A stretch of DNA of 64,000 nucleotides from Spinacia oleracea (GCF_020520425.1 NC_079488.1:87091285-87155284); one strand, 5' to 3'; positions 22,723-35,569 are shown, counted from the stretch's first letter. A program made the numbers and translations. Notes: generated from the sequence alone by a model not told the origin.

Positions 22723-24137
22723 TGTGATGGGGTCGAAAAAGCACGAGGCTATTGCATGACCTCGTCCCTCGTCGGTGTGACGCTTCTTTTTGTCAAATCA
22801 AGTGTAATTGGATTTCCTGTGAGTTTACACCCAATTGACTAGTAATATAGGAGTCGCCATTCAGTTTTTAACGACAATGAGAAAAACTGACAAAACCCGG
22901 TTATCGTGACATAAAGGGAGTGCAATTATGTTTGACCACGACGGCCGTAGGTTCCCTTGTGATCCCTGGTGGTGGGGATCGCTCAACGTACACCCGCAGG
23001 GTAGAGATTGAGGGTTCGGGGGACTGTGACTACCGAGAGGAGTACTCGCTCTTCGATAACTCCAGAGGTAGGATATCCTTACTAGCTCAGCATAAATAAT
23101 TGAAGGGACATGCGTTAACTATTAAACTAATCTGAGTTGATTTTAACAATATGCAACACATAGTACTAGATCGAGCGCGATTACGTGAGTTAGATTGTTT
23201 TAAGGGACCTAGCATGATAATCCAATTTCCCAAAAATATCATATTTATTAAGCGTGATCGAACAATCAGATTTTAGTTAGTTTAACAGTTCATAAAAGGG
23301 CGAAGAAAGCAATTAAACCATGGAAAAGGGACACATTACGACGCACCCTTGAGAGGTGCGTCACGGTTCTCAAAAAACTAACCACTTTGACTTTGCTATT
23401 TCTCCTTTTTTTTAACGAATCTCAAATTATGGGACGGGATACGTTCTGTTCGATTTATGGATCGATTGCGACAGAACGCGTGATCAGTTTTGCAGCGTGA
23501 GGCTTAGGCTTAGGGGTTTAGAGTCAATACTCAGAATAATAATTGTGTGTTGTGTGTTCTTTTCACGTCGAACTTAAGGCCCTATTTATAGAAAAGCGTT
23601 CGTGGAAAGATAGAATTGCAGAACTCTAATCCACGAGGAATTAGGAAAAAACACGTACCAGGTATTTTCAGCGCCCAGGCCTGGGCGCCGAAGATTTCGG
23701 CGCCCAGAGCCAGGCGTTGAAAATAGGGTATGGGCTGTTTTTCTTAGTCAGATTCGGATTCCTAGAATCCGGAGTATTTGAGATTTAATTGAGTCCTTTA
23801 GTGCGTATTAACCTTGTGATGGGATGCGTCTGGGCCCGTTACGAACTCTAGGCTCGTTAGGATTTTAATTAATACGTGACTCTTACTTTCGAATCATATT
23901 AGGAATAGGATTCTCTCGCAATTTCTATCTCATTTAGGATTTATGTTGGAGTGCAACACCTAATTCTGACAGGTTTCTATCTTTTATGACTTGCCACTTT
24001 TAACAACTACCCATTACGGAAGTTACTATTTTTAGCAGGTTTCCATAAATAGCAGGTTTCGGGTGAAATGAAAAGGGGTAATGAGATTCGTTATTTTATA
24101 GGAGATGCGTTGTCAAGTGGAGATTTACGTTCTCATC
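22723..24137 (-). repeat. Element 1 middle LTR (3'-truncated in plus orientation)
   Basis: Starts TGTGATGGGG after the PBS and matches the right LTR until CTCATC at 24137, losing about 45 bp including the TGTCTACA end. It contains the GACGCACC hairpin (23340-23362) and a double-hairpin module (23669-23735). Confidence 0.88.
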
Positions 24138-24222
24138 AGCGTAGAATGTACTTTTCATTTGTCTCTTTTTTTATTTGTGACTCAAGACGGTTTGAAAGAT
24201 GGGTTGAATGAGATAGGATAAT

Positions 24223-24596
24223 TTGTATAGGTGTTGGTCAAACATAAGGATTACATCTGCTAAGATTCACATTTTACGGCCTCAGGCTAGTGTCACGAGT
24301 TTACATCAATCAAGGCCAATGAGTAGCATAGGGACGGCTCAAGGGTATATCAACAGGACGTATCCAAACCAGTTATATGGTCATTATGCTAATGGTGGTG
24401 TAAGAGCAGGTTTGGACTTTGGAAATGATGGGCATGACGCACGTGTCAATGGCCGTGCGTGGTTTGCGGTTGATAACAAGTTCAGAAACAAGAGTTGAGG
24501 TAATGGTTTCTTGGGTTATGGCAATGAGAACATGGATGGGTTAAATGAGCTGCACAGGGACCCCAGAGCGAAGGAGTCTAAGAGCATAAGGATTGG
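24223..24596 (+). pseudogene. Captured ECT-type gene fragment, copy B
   Basis: Second copy of the fragment at 19867-20240, with the same frame, the same TGA (24496-24498) and the same flanks. It arose by the 4356-bp tandem duplication and not by a separate capture. At least one silent difference from copy A is visible (ACG to ATG spanning a codon boundary near 24388). Confidence 0.72.
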
Positions 24597-26226
24597 AAAG
24601 GGTAGACATCGTGGAATTTTATGATTTGGATTGGTTGACTCAGTTCTTTTCCTTCGTTTACTTGGGTAAATTTCGCACTTTGGGAGGTACGGGCTAAGTA
24701 CTTCATGGCTCGCTCTTTTCGCTCTCCCTTTCCTCTTTCTATTTTCTCTTTTTGCTTGGTATTTCTCCCCAACATAAATCCTTTAAATTTTTATTTTAGG
24801 GCTAAAAGGTAAATGGTTGTGGTCTTTGAGTCACGAGGCGAGACTGAGTGAGCCTCGTTTGGTAGGCCTATAGTGGACCTTTAACTTTAGTAGGCCTAGG
24901 GTGGGCCTTTAGCTTTAGTAGGCCTAGAGTGGACCTTTAAATTGTCTTACTTTGCAAGCGTATTTAGTCGTTTCTTAAAATGTGCAAATAGCGTTGATTC
25001 AAAATGTTGTTTTTTACTTTATTGAAATTTAACGAAAGAATTACATCGAAAATTATAATTTTTTTTTGTTTTTTTTTTCAGATTCTAATTTTCGGGATTT
25101 AATTGGAAGTTGTGATTTAGACTCGAACTTTCATTAATCTTTCTGATTATAACCCGTGTATGAATACAAGGAGGTGGCCTAGACTCAAAATAATGACGTG
25201 GCGTAAGCCTATAATACTTGACCAAGCAACTCTCAGACTTAGGCTAATTGGACCATAACTTTCGTTGGTTGACACTTCAGATTTTAACCCTTGGGTGTTC
25301 ATTTGTCATGCGCCATTTTGCTTAATGTTGGCAAGGTAGTTAATTGGGGAGATCGAATTTTTATTTTTGCAAGGCTAGAATCATTAGTGCGGCTTCTCTC
25401 TTAGTGTGTATTGCTTTACCCCAATGGTAGCCTTATGGTATGCCGATTTGGGTATTTTCATGGTTGGTCATGTTGCATTCATGGAAAATCTTTAAGTCCG
25501 TACTTAGTAGTATTTCAAGGAGCGAGTGACTCGAGAGGACTATGATAGTCGTGACCCAATGTGATTATAAGCCTTGGGGCCATTAATTTTTTCTTTGCCA
25601 ATGGTATTAGCACCTTAGGTTCACTTTGGGGGTTGTGCGACTATGGGGGAATGATTTCCTGAATGTGACCGTTCCCATTTTGCAAATACTATAATATATT
25701 CTTTTTATTGGTGAGAGAGAGTATTGAGGCCGTGGATTCCTAGCAAGGGATGACAATTACATATGGGTGCTCATTGATTTAAATGTTAGGAAGGGAGACT
25801 CAATATGGTTTAACCTTTTAGCTTGCAGAACAACACCAAGTATTAGGACCGATTCTATGGATAAGACAACTAAGACTTAGGATTTAGATTGTACTTTGGC
25901 ATAGCCTAGTCTAGACTCGGATTTACTTTTTATTCGAACATTATTTTTCCTTAAAAACTTCATTTGAACATTATTTTTGAATACTTTGCCCATGTGACAT
26001 TCATAATTATTAGCATGTTCGGTTTTGATGCCGAGCATTGTCGTCGTAGGAGGCCTAACAACGACACAAAGAGTTATTTATTTTTTTTATAAGTCGCTTT
26101 TAGAATCGAGTGCTTTTTCATACGCCCTCGTAGCAATTTTTTTTTCACGAAAAGTTTTTTTTGCTACGTGTTTTTTTGCGTGGGCACCGAGGCTGCTGTG
26201 CCTGACCAAAAGGCCAAGCAGCAACT
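24597..26226 (-). other. Element 1 internal region, copy B, no genes
   Basis: Repeats 20241-21870 almost base for base. No coding potential. Confidence 0.6.
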
Positions 26227-26295
26227 TCAGCGCCCAGCGTAGGGCGTGAGAAATTCTGGCGCCCAGCCAGGGGCGTTGAAAATGCGTCCCTGGCT
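26227..26295. repeat. Double-hairpin module
   Basis: Duplicate of the module at 21871-21937. Confidence 0.78.
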
Positions 26296-27079
26296 GGTTC
26301 TCGTTTTCTGCTTGCGTCTACTTTTGTTTATACGACTTCGATTTTGCGTGCTTGCCTAATAACGTCCTTTACGCGTCGTGCAGCGTTTGTGGGATTCGTT
26401 ACAGGCCATCCCGAGCGTCGCTTATTTTTGTGGCGATCGTTCGGGTTTGCGGAACACGTATTTCGGTATAACTCTTTGGCAAATTGGTTTATGAATGTTT
26501 GGGAAATTTTTAAGGTCGTTGGTTTTTCTAGGATAGTTTGTCACACACAATCATATATTTCGCTACATATAACTAACATTCCATCATGAGGCAATAATAA
26601 TATGTCATGTAGTTTATGATAGGCTTCTATGGGTAGTTATTTGCGCCTGGCTTGGTACCGCTTCTATCGTGGATCCAACACATGCCCCGGTCGAGGTAGT
26701 GTCTTCAGCAGACGAATTTCGCTCAAGAGGCCAACCCGCAAGTGCAAGCCAAAGGGGCATGCAGGCGAGAGGGACCTAATGAGCGAGCGATTGGGTTTGG
26801 GACGGGTGTACTACTAGCGAAAGTGCCGAGTGGACAACATTCGAAGCGTATGCACCCCCCGGTTGGCGATAGGTATCCTTAGTCCTAACTCCCAAGATGA
26901 AACACCAAGGGAGCCAAGATTCGTTATGCGGTTCTGTCCGTTCACATTAATATGCTGATTTTCAGGTCGTCCCAACTTGATTGGGAAATAAACGCGGGGC
27001 AGGATCGTTTCACCCTTCGGCTATTTTGATTACCTACAAGCACGAGTATTTCCTTCACTATCCCCAGTGGAGTCGCCAC
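26296..27079 (-). other. Element 1 5' leader and PBS, copy B
   Basis: Primer-binding site at 27061-27078, one base from the right LTR. This is the copy adjacent to the true 5' LTR. Confidence 0.72.
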
Positions 27080-28538
27080 TGTGATGGGGTCGAAAAAGCA
27101 CGAGGCTATTGCATGACCTCGTCCCTCGTCGGTGTGACGCTTCTTTTTGTCAAATCAAGTGTAATTGGATTTCCTGTGAGTTTACACCCAATTGACTAGT
27201 AATATAGGAGTCGCCATTCAGTTTTTAACGACAATGAGAAAAACTAACAAAACCCGGTTATCGTGACATAAAGGGAGTGCAATTATGTTTGACCACGACG
27301 GCCGTAGGTTCCCTTGTGATCCCTGGTGGTGGGGATCGCTCAACGTACACCCGCAGGGTAGAGATTGAGGGTTCGGGGGACTGTGACTACCGAGAGGAGT
27401 ACTGGCTCTTCGATAACTCCAGAGGTAGGATATCCTTACTAGCTCAGCATAAATAATTGAAGGGACATGCGTTAACTATTAAACTAATCTGAGTTGATTT
27501 TAACAATATGCAACACATAGTACTAGATCGAGCGCGATTACCTGAGTTAGATTGTTTTAAGGGACCTAGCATGATAATCCAATTTCCCAAAAATATCATA
27601 TTTATTAAGCGTGATCGAACAATCAGATTTTAGTTAGTTTAACAGTTCATAAAAGGGCAAGGAAAGCAATTAAACCATGGAAAAGGGACACATTACGACG
27701 CACCCTTGAGAGGTGCGTCACGGTTCTCAGAAAACTAACCACTTTGACTTTGCTATTTCTCCTTTTATATAACGAATCTCAAATTATGGGACGGGATACG
27801 TTCTGTTCGATTTATGGATCGATTGCGACAGAACGCGTGATCAGTTTTGCAGCGTGAGGCTTAGGCTTAGGGGTTTAGAGTCAATACTCAGAATAATAAT
27901 TGTGTGTTGTGTGTTCTTTTCACGTCGAACTTAAGGCCCTATTTATAGAAAAGCGTTCGTGGAAAGATAGAATTGCAGAACTCTAATCCACGAGGAATTA
28001 GGAAAAAACACGTACCAGGTATTTTCAGCGCCCAGGCCTGGGCGCCGAAGATTTTGGCGCCCAGAGCCAGGCGTTGAAAAAGGGACTGGGCTATTTTTCT
28101 TAGTCAGATTCGGATTCCTTGAATCCGGAGTATTTGAGATTTAATTGAGTCCTTTAGTGCGTATTAACCTTGTGACGGGATGCGTCTGGGCCCGTTACGA
28201 ACTCTAGGCTCGTTAGGATTTTAATTAATACGTGACTCTTACTTTCGAATCATATTAGGAATAGGATTCTCTCGCAATTTCTATCTCATTTCGGATTTAT
28301 GTTGGAGTGCAACACCTAATTCTGACAGGTTTCTATCTTTTATGACTTGCCATTTTTAACAACTACCCATTACGGCAGTTACTATTTTTAGCAGGTTTCC
28401 ATAAATAGCAGGTTTCGGGTGAAATGAAAAGGGTAATGAGATTCGTTATTTTATAGGAGATGCGTTGTCAAGTGGAGATTTACGTTCTCATCATCGAACC
28501 TTCCTTTTCGGGAATGGGGACAAAAGTAGGTGTCTACA
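27080..28538 (-). repeat. Element 1 right LTR (5' LTR), complete
   Basis: 1459 bp, TGTGATGGGG to TGTCTACA, followed by the target duplication CCCTC. Minus-strand TATA box CTATAAATAG at 27940-27949; double-hairpin module at 28026-28090, roughly 80-140 bp upstream of the TATA box in the transcription direction; GACGCACC hairpin 27697-27719 downstream of it. Confidence 0.9.
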
Positions 28539-28543
28539 CCCTC

Positions 28544-30202
28544 ATAAAGTAGTGAAAAACTAAAAGGGAACAACGATCAATCGATCTAAACCAATATATA
28601 TAAAATAATCTAGTGTTCCCAACCAACATGTTTGCATCAATCATCCATACTAACATGTTATAATTCTCATAATGAAATATATGTTCAACATGTTCATTCA
28701 ACAATATTAAACATGTAAATTTCAACATAACCAAGTTCATCGACAAATTCAACATGGTTTCAATAATAACACACATCTCCAAGCACACATGTACGTACGT
28801 ACCTTGTGTAAACAAACTGCGAGACCACTTTAATAATTCAAAAGTCGCCTACGGAGAATTCTCCAGCTAACAACAACCAATATAGACTTATATCAATTCA
28901 CATTGAATTTTCAGCAACATTAGGGTGCTTCAAACCCTTCCTAAACATAATTAGAACATTCCCCAATGTCAAAACTTATTTACTAAACCTCTTAGCATTG
29001 TGATTACTTCACTAATGATAACCAACTATCATAAACTCCAATAAACATGCCCCTTTACAATTTCCAGCAATATACATTAATTTCAAACTAATCCAAAATA
29101 TATTAACATGTTTGAAATCATAAAAACAATAACTTTAATAACTTATAATCATCCTACCATGATTTCAAAACTATTAAAACCTTAAAATTCATTCTTTAAA
29201 TAATTAAAATCATTATTTCAATGCAAATTACATAATCTGAAAATTAAATTTATTATTTAAACATAATATATAATCCGAAAATTCTACCTAAATCATAAAA
29301 ACGTATAATTTAAATTCAAGAACATAATTTAAATTATTAAAACTTCATTAAATTCATTACTTAGTTTAGGGTTTAAGAAATAACAAAAAGGGGAGGAAAT
29401 GAGTGCTGGCCGGTGGGAGGGCGGCGCGACAGCGGGACGGTCGGTCGCGGAGGTTGGATGACGCTGGTGGCGCAGGGTGGTGGTTGCGCTATGGTGGTGG
29501 GTGCGACCTTGAAGCACGAAGCAAAGAAGAGGGGAGGTGGCTTGTGTGCGTGGAGGAGAAAGGAGAAGGAAGATGGCGTAGGCTGAGCAGGGGCAGCAGC
29601 GACGGCGGTGACGCAGGTGGCAGCACGGTGGCTGTGAGAAAGGAGCAAAACAGAACCACGATTAAAGAGAGAAAAACGATAGAGAAAAAGAAAGGAAACA
29701 CGAGAGGGAGTAGGAAGTATTTACCGACGGAGGAGGATGGTGGCGCACCAACACAGCGGTGGTTGTAGGGCGGTGCGGCGGCTGACAAAGGAAGCAAGGG
29801 GAGGTTTACTGCTTTTTCTTGAAGGAGGGTTTGGTTTTACGTAGGATGAAGGAGAGGAGTAGATTTGTTTCACGTGAATTGAAACATGGGTAGGAAATTT
29901 TGGGTTTATTTATTTGGGCTTTTACAATTTGGGCTAGAACTAGGATTGAGTTTGTTTGAACCCAAAACGGTTAGGATTGCTTTTCCAGATTCAATTGAAT
30001 GTGTTTTCGTAATTCGAATTCTTTTCAACGTAAAATTCTAAAATTATTTTTGATTTCATAAACTGTTAAAATATTTAAAACATAATAAAATAAATATACA
30101 TTAATTATATATTTATTTCTAAAATTCGTAAATTCTATTTAAATATAATTAACTATATTTTAAAATTTATTAATAAAATGTATAAAATTACGGGGGATTA
30201 CA
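28544..30202 (-). repeat. Tekay-type solo LTR, 5' portion
   Basis: Continuation of 12456-13500. It ends with GGGGATTACA, so the minus strand begins TGTAATCCCC as an LTR should, and is followed by GTCAC (30203-30207), matching 12451-12455. The joined LTR is about 2704 bp. The absence of internal region between the two target duplications marks it as a solo LTR formed by LTR-LTR recombination. The GC/purine-rich part (29390-29830) parallels the GC block of the LTR at 5747-8732; ORFs there are compositional. Confidence 0.88.
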
Positions 30203-32091
30203 GTCACCTTTTAACTCAATTTTTAAAGTTTGGAACTTAAGGCTCTTACTATGTTGGTTAGATTTTAAGTGAACTAAAATCCTTAATCATGCAAAATAAT
30301 CAAGCACAATCTCATGCATAATTAAGACATATTTAAAGCAATAAATAACTTAAAGCATTCATAAGATATAAATGTGATCTAGTATGGCCCGACTTCATCT
30401 TGAAGCTTCAACTTCAAACTCCATCTTGAAAATGGATTGGAAACTCCGTCTTGAATTTCACCATGGGAGGCGCCATTTTCTTCAAATAGGATAAGCTATA
30501 ATTGAAACTAATTACAACTAATTGATGGCACGCAGACCATATTTAAAATAAAAACTTTGGTGCATTAGACCAATTTTACATTCAAATTAATGGTTCGCAG
30601 ACCATATTTTCTATCCTATTTGGGCCATACTAGTCACTTTCCATAACCTGCAAAACAGTACATTTACAATATGTCATTCACCCATTCATTTATCAATGAA
30701 TGGCCCACATAGCAAGTTAGTAGAACATATTATGCATCACATAAACATGTTCAACAATTAATCAAGGCTTCCAATAATCTACAAATTATTCAATCCTTAT
30801 TAAGTCTAATCGAGTTTTTTTAACCTTAAAGGAATGTAGACCTAATCAAGAGTTTATGACTAAAACGCTCCCACTAAAACCAAGAAATTTACATGCTTTA
30901 CAAATTTTAAACATCAAATTGTATTTCCTAGTCCAACCGGAAACTTACAAATTTAAGCTCATATAAAATATTATTTAAATCCTTTTATTTTATTTTCAGT
31001 TGGTCGCATTCCCGATTATCCAGATGCTTACGCAGGGTTTAATTTTAGTTAATTTAAATTTTATCAAGGTTTTAATTTTAGTAAAATAATTAGTATAAAT
31101 AAATTTATAATAATTAAATTATTCAAAATTAAATTCCGAGAAAAAATCAAATTACGAAATTAAATTAAATTAAAATCGCTTTCAACCGAAAAATTAAAAC
31201 GAACCAACGGGCCAAGACAAGGCCATAGGCTTGCGCCCATGCCTCGTCGAGGCCTTGTAGTAGCAGCACCCATGGGCCGCGTGCACGAATGCAGCGCCCA
31301 TGGCCTGCCACTTGCATTGGTCGTAGCACAAGCACGAGCAGCCACGCGTAGCACGCAGCAAGCCGAGCAAGCCACACCTACGCGCAGCATGCTCCCTCGC
31401 TAGGGCGGGGCAATGCTCGTTGGGCGAGCCAGCGCTCACTGCCCGCGCTGTGCAACCTTGGTGCTCGATGCCTTCATCTCGCCTTTCGCCCACGTACACA
31501 CAACACACACCGCACAGCAGGGCTGCCCCCCGCGCGCGTGTGCCATGCCTTGCTCGCTGCATCGTACCGCATGGGCGACGAGCTCCCTTGCTCGTCGTCG
31601 CATTTCCGCACTATGCAACACCCCTTAAGGGTAACCCTTAGCTTCCATTTCTTCGTGCGTGCAAGATTCGTGAACGAATTTCATAAAAATTAAAACTTTT
31701 ATAATTTAAATTTATTGACAAATTAATAACTCATATTAATTTTATAAATGTAGGCGAAAAATCGAAAATTTATTATTCAAATTAATTTCCGATTACTTTT
31801 ATTTTCATGGATTCAAATCTAGGTCATAAAATTTTGAAACTTTTCAATTTTAACAAATTTTATTGTGGTTTTTAATCATAGGATCCTAATTAAATTGCTA
31901 ATTAATTATGAAAATCAAATCAAATTCTAAATTATTCGAATTTAAACAAATTAATTACAATTACAAATAAGGTTGTATAATCAACAAGATTAGGCTTTAA
32001 AATTGTTAAACATATACAATAGGTCAATCATAGATTCAAGATATATTTAAATACAAGATTCGCAAATATTTAATTTAACATCATAAAAATT
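30203..32091 (-). other. copia 5' leader, distal part
   Basis: Non-coding. It is AT-rich except for a GC-rich island at 31195-31640 that leaves several overlapping frames open with no conserved domain. The same island recurs at about 54300-54610 in the truncated copia copy, so it is a family feature and not a captured gene. Confidence 0.65.
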
Positions 32092-33307
32092 ACGGATTTT
32101 TCATGAAATACCCTCGAGTTTTGGCGAAATTCACCAAATGCCCATCGACTTTCAGAAATGCATAAAATATCCCTATTTCTATACTTAATATACCAAATAC
32201 CCTTATTTCAAAACTTAATACAACAAATATCTTTAATGACGTCATCATACCTATAATCGACTAATTAACGCCTACTTAACCCAGCTAATCCCTAATTAAA
32301 ACCCCTAATCAACCCATCCATTTAGAAACCTAATTAAACCACCCATTAACCCACTAACCCACCCATTTTTCTTTTCTTTTCTCTCTCTCCTTCCTCCTTC
32401 CTCCTTCCATCAGCTCACCAACAAATCATGACTATTTTTTTTCCATTGAAGCCAAACCAAATTCCATCATATTTAATCACACAAAAAAGTCAAAGCAATT
32501 GAACGAATTTAACGAATTTAATCAATTTAACAAACCCCAGAGATTCGGAGAGAAATTCGAAGAATTGAAACAGAAATTCAAAGAGAAATTCGAAGAGATT
32601 CAGAGAAAATTGAAGAACGAAGAACTTCAAAGAAAGTGAGCAAACAATCAGAACATCAAACAAAACAAGGTTTTTTCTCCCTTGAAATTCTCCCCCAAAT
32701 TGAGTCTCTCTTGTTTTGATAAAATGCAGATTTGAGCCTCTCTTGCTTACACCATTTTCTGGGAATTTTAGTTTGCGAGCTTGACGTGATTTTTTTTCTA
32801 GGTAGTTAATATTTGGGAGAGAAATCTCATTGTTGATGGAGTTGCCGAGGGAGATGTCGGAGTTGTTGATGGCGTTGATGGGGTTGATGGAGTTGGCCTT
32901 GTCGCGACGGAAGGAGAGAAGATGAGTTGGTGGTGCAGCCGAAAATCAAAGAAAATCCGTCGCCGGCCTGCTTCCACTGTCGTTGTTGATGTTGTTATTG
33001 TTGCTTGGGGCGATGGTGACGGCTGGAAAGTCGACCATCCTGGTGGAGGTAGGAGATCCATGGAAGAAACTGGAAGAAAGAGTGGGGGAGAGAGAAAAGA
33101 AAAAATATTGGTTATTTGGGAGTTTAGTGGATTAATTGGGAAAAAATGGGTTAATGGGTGAGTTAAATGGGTTAATTAGGATTGATGACGTCATAAGGGT
33201 ATTTGGTGTATTATGTTTTAAAATAGGGGTATTTTATGAATTTCTGAAAGTCGAGGGGCATTTGGTGAATTTCGCCAAAAGTCAGGGGTATTTCATGAAA
33301 AATCCGT
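32092..33307. mobile_element. Non-autonomous TIR transposon in the copia leader
   Basis: The left end starts ACGGATTTTTCATGAAATAC and the right end is its inverse (...GTATTTCATGAAAAATCCGT). Inverted similarity continues for over 100 bp through the ACTTTCAGAAAT and CATTTGGTGAATTTCGCC blocks. It is flanked by AAAAATT on both sides (32085-32091 and 33308-33314). The truncated copia copy at about 55020 has the corresponding unoccupied site. No transposase. Long TIRs suggest a Mutator-like relative, but the visible duplication is 7 bp rather than the usual 9, so class is open. Confidence 0.82.
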
Positions 33308-33628
33308 AAAAATTATAAATTTTGCGTTCGAAAAACTAAAACCTCCAAAAAGTCATAGTTAGGCTTCGAATTTGGGAATTCTGGGCTCGGCATCAAATTA
33401 ATGATTTTAGTCAAAATTTAAAACGTCGTTTACATGCGAAATTCACTATAAAATTATACGATTTCGACCATTATTGACTAAACTGCCGAAAATCCTGCGA
33501 ACATATAATTAAATAATCGCACGAATTTGCAATTAATTACATACAGCGAAATTAATCACCCCTTTAATTCATTGCAAATTTATAAAATTTAACCATGTTA
33601 ACTATAATTGATTATGAAATTAATTAGA
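33308..33628 (-). other. copia leader next to the PBS
   Basis: AT-rich non-coding sequence, homologous to 55025-55338 in the truncated copia copy. Confidence 0.6.
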
Positions 33629-33642
33629 GGCTCGTGATACCA
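33629..33642 (-). promoter_or_regulatory. copia primer-binding site
   Basis: The minus strand reads TGGTATCACGAGCC, one base from the LTR end. It resembles the common initiator-Met tRNA site TGGTATCAGAGC with an altered centre. The same variant occurs at 55339-55352. Confidence 0.8.
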
Positions 33643-33643
33643 C

Positions 33644-34123
33644 TGTTAGGTTATGACAAATATAAAACATATATTTCATGCGGAAAAACCATACAGCCAG
33701 GAATCCAAATTAATTGTCACATAGTCAATTAGCATAATTTTGGATACATACATGTGACGCGTGCCTTCCCTAGCTGCTCCCGAACCGAACAAGAACAAGT
33801 TTAGGACTCCAAATGTCGCCCCTCGGTAGATAGTCCACAGCACGTTCGGATCCGCCTTAGATTCAATTAACTAGAATATTATCTAAGGTTTTATGTTATT
33901 CGAAAGCTTAAATAATTTGGCAAATTATTAAGTTAGTTTAAACTTAAGCTATATGAATACTTATGATTATTGTGATGTATAAATTGTGATTATGAATCAC
34001 CTATTTATAGGGAGGAAATATCGGACTTAGATTTCCACTAGGATTCAATTTACTAATTCAATTAGAATCTTAGTTAAATTAATCTTTTAGAATTTAATGC
34101 TTTATTAAACATATAATTCTTGT
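33644..34123 (-). repeat. copia 5' LTR, U5 side
   Basis: Starts TGTTAGGTTATG on the plus strand, i.e. the LTR ends CATAACCTAACA. It is interrupted at 34123 by Element 2; CTTGT (34119-34123) is repeated after the insertion. Confidence 0.85.
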
Positions 34124-35569
34124 TGTGAGGGGGTCGAAAAAGCGCGAGGCTAATGCGTGACCTGTCCCTCGTGGGTGTGACGATTCTTTTTATTCAATCA
34201 AGTATAATTGGATTTCCTGTGAGTATACACCCAATCGACTAGTAATATAGGAGTCGCCATTCAGTTTTTAACGACAATGAGAAAAACTGACAAAACCCGG
34301 TTATCGTGACATAAAGGGAGTGCAATTATGTTTGACCACGACGACCGTAGGTTCCCTTGTGATCCCTGGTGTGGGGATCTCTCAATATACACCCGCAAGG
34401 TAGAGATTGAGGGTTCGGGGGACTGTAACTACCGAGAGGAGTAATTCGCTCGTCGATAACTCCAGAGGCAGGATATCCTTACTAGCTCAGCATAAATAAT
34501 TGAAGGGACATGCGTTAACTATTAAACTAATCTGAATTGATTTTAGCAGTATGCAGCATATAATACTAATTCGATCGTGATTATCTGATTTAAATATCAT
34601 TAAGGGACCTAGCATGATAATCCGATTTCCCAAAAATATTATATTTATTAGGCGTGATAGAACAATCATATTAGGTTAGTTTAACAGTTCATAAAAAGGG
34701 CGAGGAAAGCAGTTAAATCATCGAAAAGGGACACATTACGACGCACCCTTGAGAGGTGCGTCAGGGTTCTCAGAAAACTAACCACTTTGACTTTGCTATT
34801 TCTCCTTTTTATTTAACGAATCTCGATTATGGGACAGGATACGTTCTGTTCGATTTATGGATCGATTGCGACAGAACGCGTGAACAGTTTCGCAGCGAGA
34901 GGCTTAGGCTATGGGGTTTAGAGTCAATACTCAGAATATATTATGTGTTGTTATGTCTTGTTTCACGTCGAAACTAGGGGTCTATTTATAGGGAAGAGTT
35001 CGTGGAAGGATAGAATTGCAGAGTTCTAATCCGCAAAGAATTAGGAAAAGAAACGTACCCAGGTATTTTCAGCGCCCAGGCCTGGGCGCCGAAGCCAGGC
35101 GTTGAAAATAGAGTCTGGGCAGTTCTTGTTTAGTCAGATTCGGATTCTAAAATCCGTAGAGTTTGAGATTAATTTGAGTCTTTTAGCGCGTATCAATTTG
35201 TGACGGAATGCGTCTGGGCCCGTTACGAACTCTAGGCTCGTTAGGATTTTAATTAATACGTAACTCTTATTTCCGAATCCTATTAGGAATAGGATTCTCG
35301 CGGTTTTCTATCTCATTTAGGATTTATGTTGGAATGCAACACCTAATTCTGACAGGTTTCTATCTTTTATGATTTGCCACTTTTAGAAGCTACCTTTTAC
35401 GGCAGTTACTATTTTTAGCAGGTTTCCATAAATAGCAGGTTTCGGGTAAAATGAAATGGGGAATCAAGATTCGTTTATTTTATAGGAGATGCGTTGTCAA
35501 GTGGAGTTTTTATGCTTTCATCATCGAACCTTTCCCTTGCGGGAATGGGGATAAAAGTAGGTGTCTATA
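34124..35569 (-). repeat. Element 2 left LTR (3' LTR)
   Basis: TGTGAGGGGG to TGTCTATA, where the terminal CA has become TA. TATA box on the minus strand at 34982-34991, GACGCACC hairpin 34740-34762, and a shortened double-hairpin module (35070-35120) that has lost the second hairpin. Confidence 0.9.

Larger units (their letters stand above)
19782..28493. repeat. Direct tandem duplication, unit 4356 bp
   Basis: 19782-24137 and 24138-28493 are near-identical along their whole length, with only scattered single-base differences seen. The unit contains the ECT-like fragment, a degraded internal stretch, a double-hairpin module, the 5' leader, the PBS and most of an LTR. The join at 24137/24138 fuses LTR sequence (...CTCATC) directly to AGCGTAGAATG, the internal sequence at 19782. 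Confidence 0.93.
13501..28538 (-). mobile_element. Element 1: Tat-like non-autonomous LTR retrotransposon with three LTRs
   Basis: 15,038 bp flanked by CCCTC at 13496-13500 and 28539-28543. LTR ends read TGTGAGGGGG...TCTACA on the plus strand. Transcription is inferred on the minus strand from a primer-binding site beside the right LTR (27061-27078), a polypurine tract beside the left LTR (GGGGGCTAAC, reverse of 14798-14807) and a minus-strand TATAAATAG in each LTR. No gag, RT or integrase is visible, so this is a large retrotransposon derivative. A 4356-bp segment (19782-24137) is repeated at 24138-28493, which adds a third, truncated LTR. LTR and leader sequence closely match Element 2. Confidence 0.88.

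Noticed and set aside
21987..22842. Three conserved small plus-strand ORFs in the Element 1 leader (also 26344-27199)
   Set aside because: Conservation between the copies is due to recent duplication; Element 2 breaks these frames, and the region is leader/PBS on the other strand.
24138..28538. A second independent retrotransposon insertion
   Set aside because: No target duplication at 24138; only the outer CCCTC pair exists, so this is an internal duplication.
29329..29797. Overlapping frames in both directions
   Set aside because: Purine- and GC-rich solo-LTR sequence; open by composition.
31160..31641. Cys/Arg/Ala-rich frames on both strands
   Set aside because: GC island of the copia leader, repeated in a truncated copy without frame conservation.
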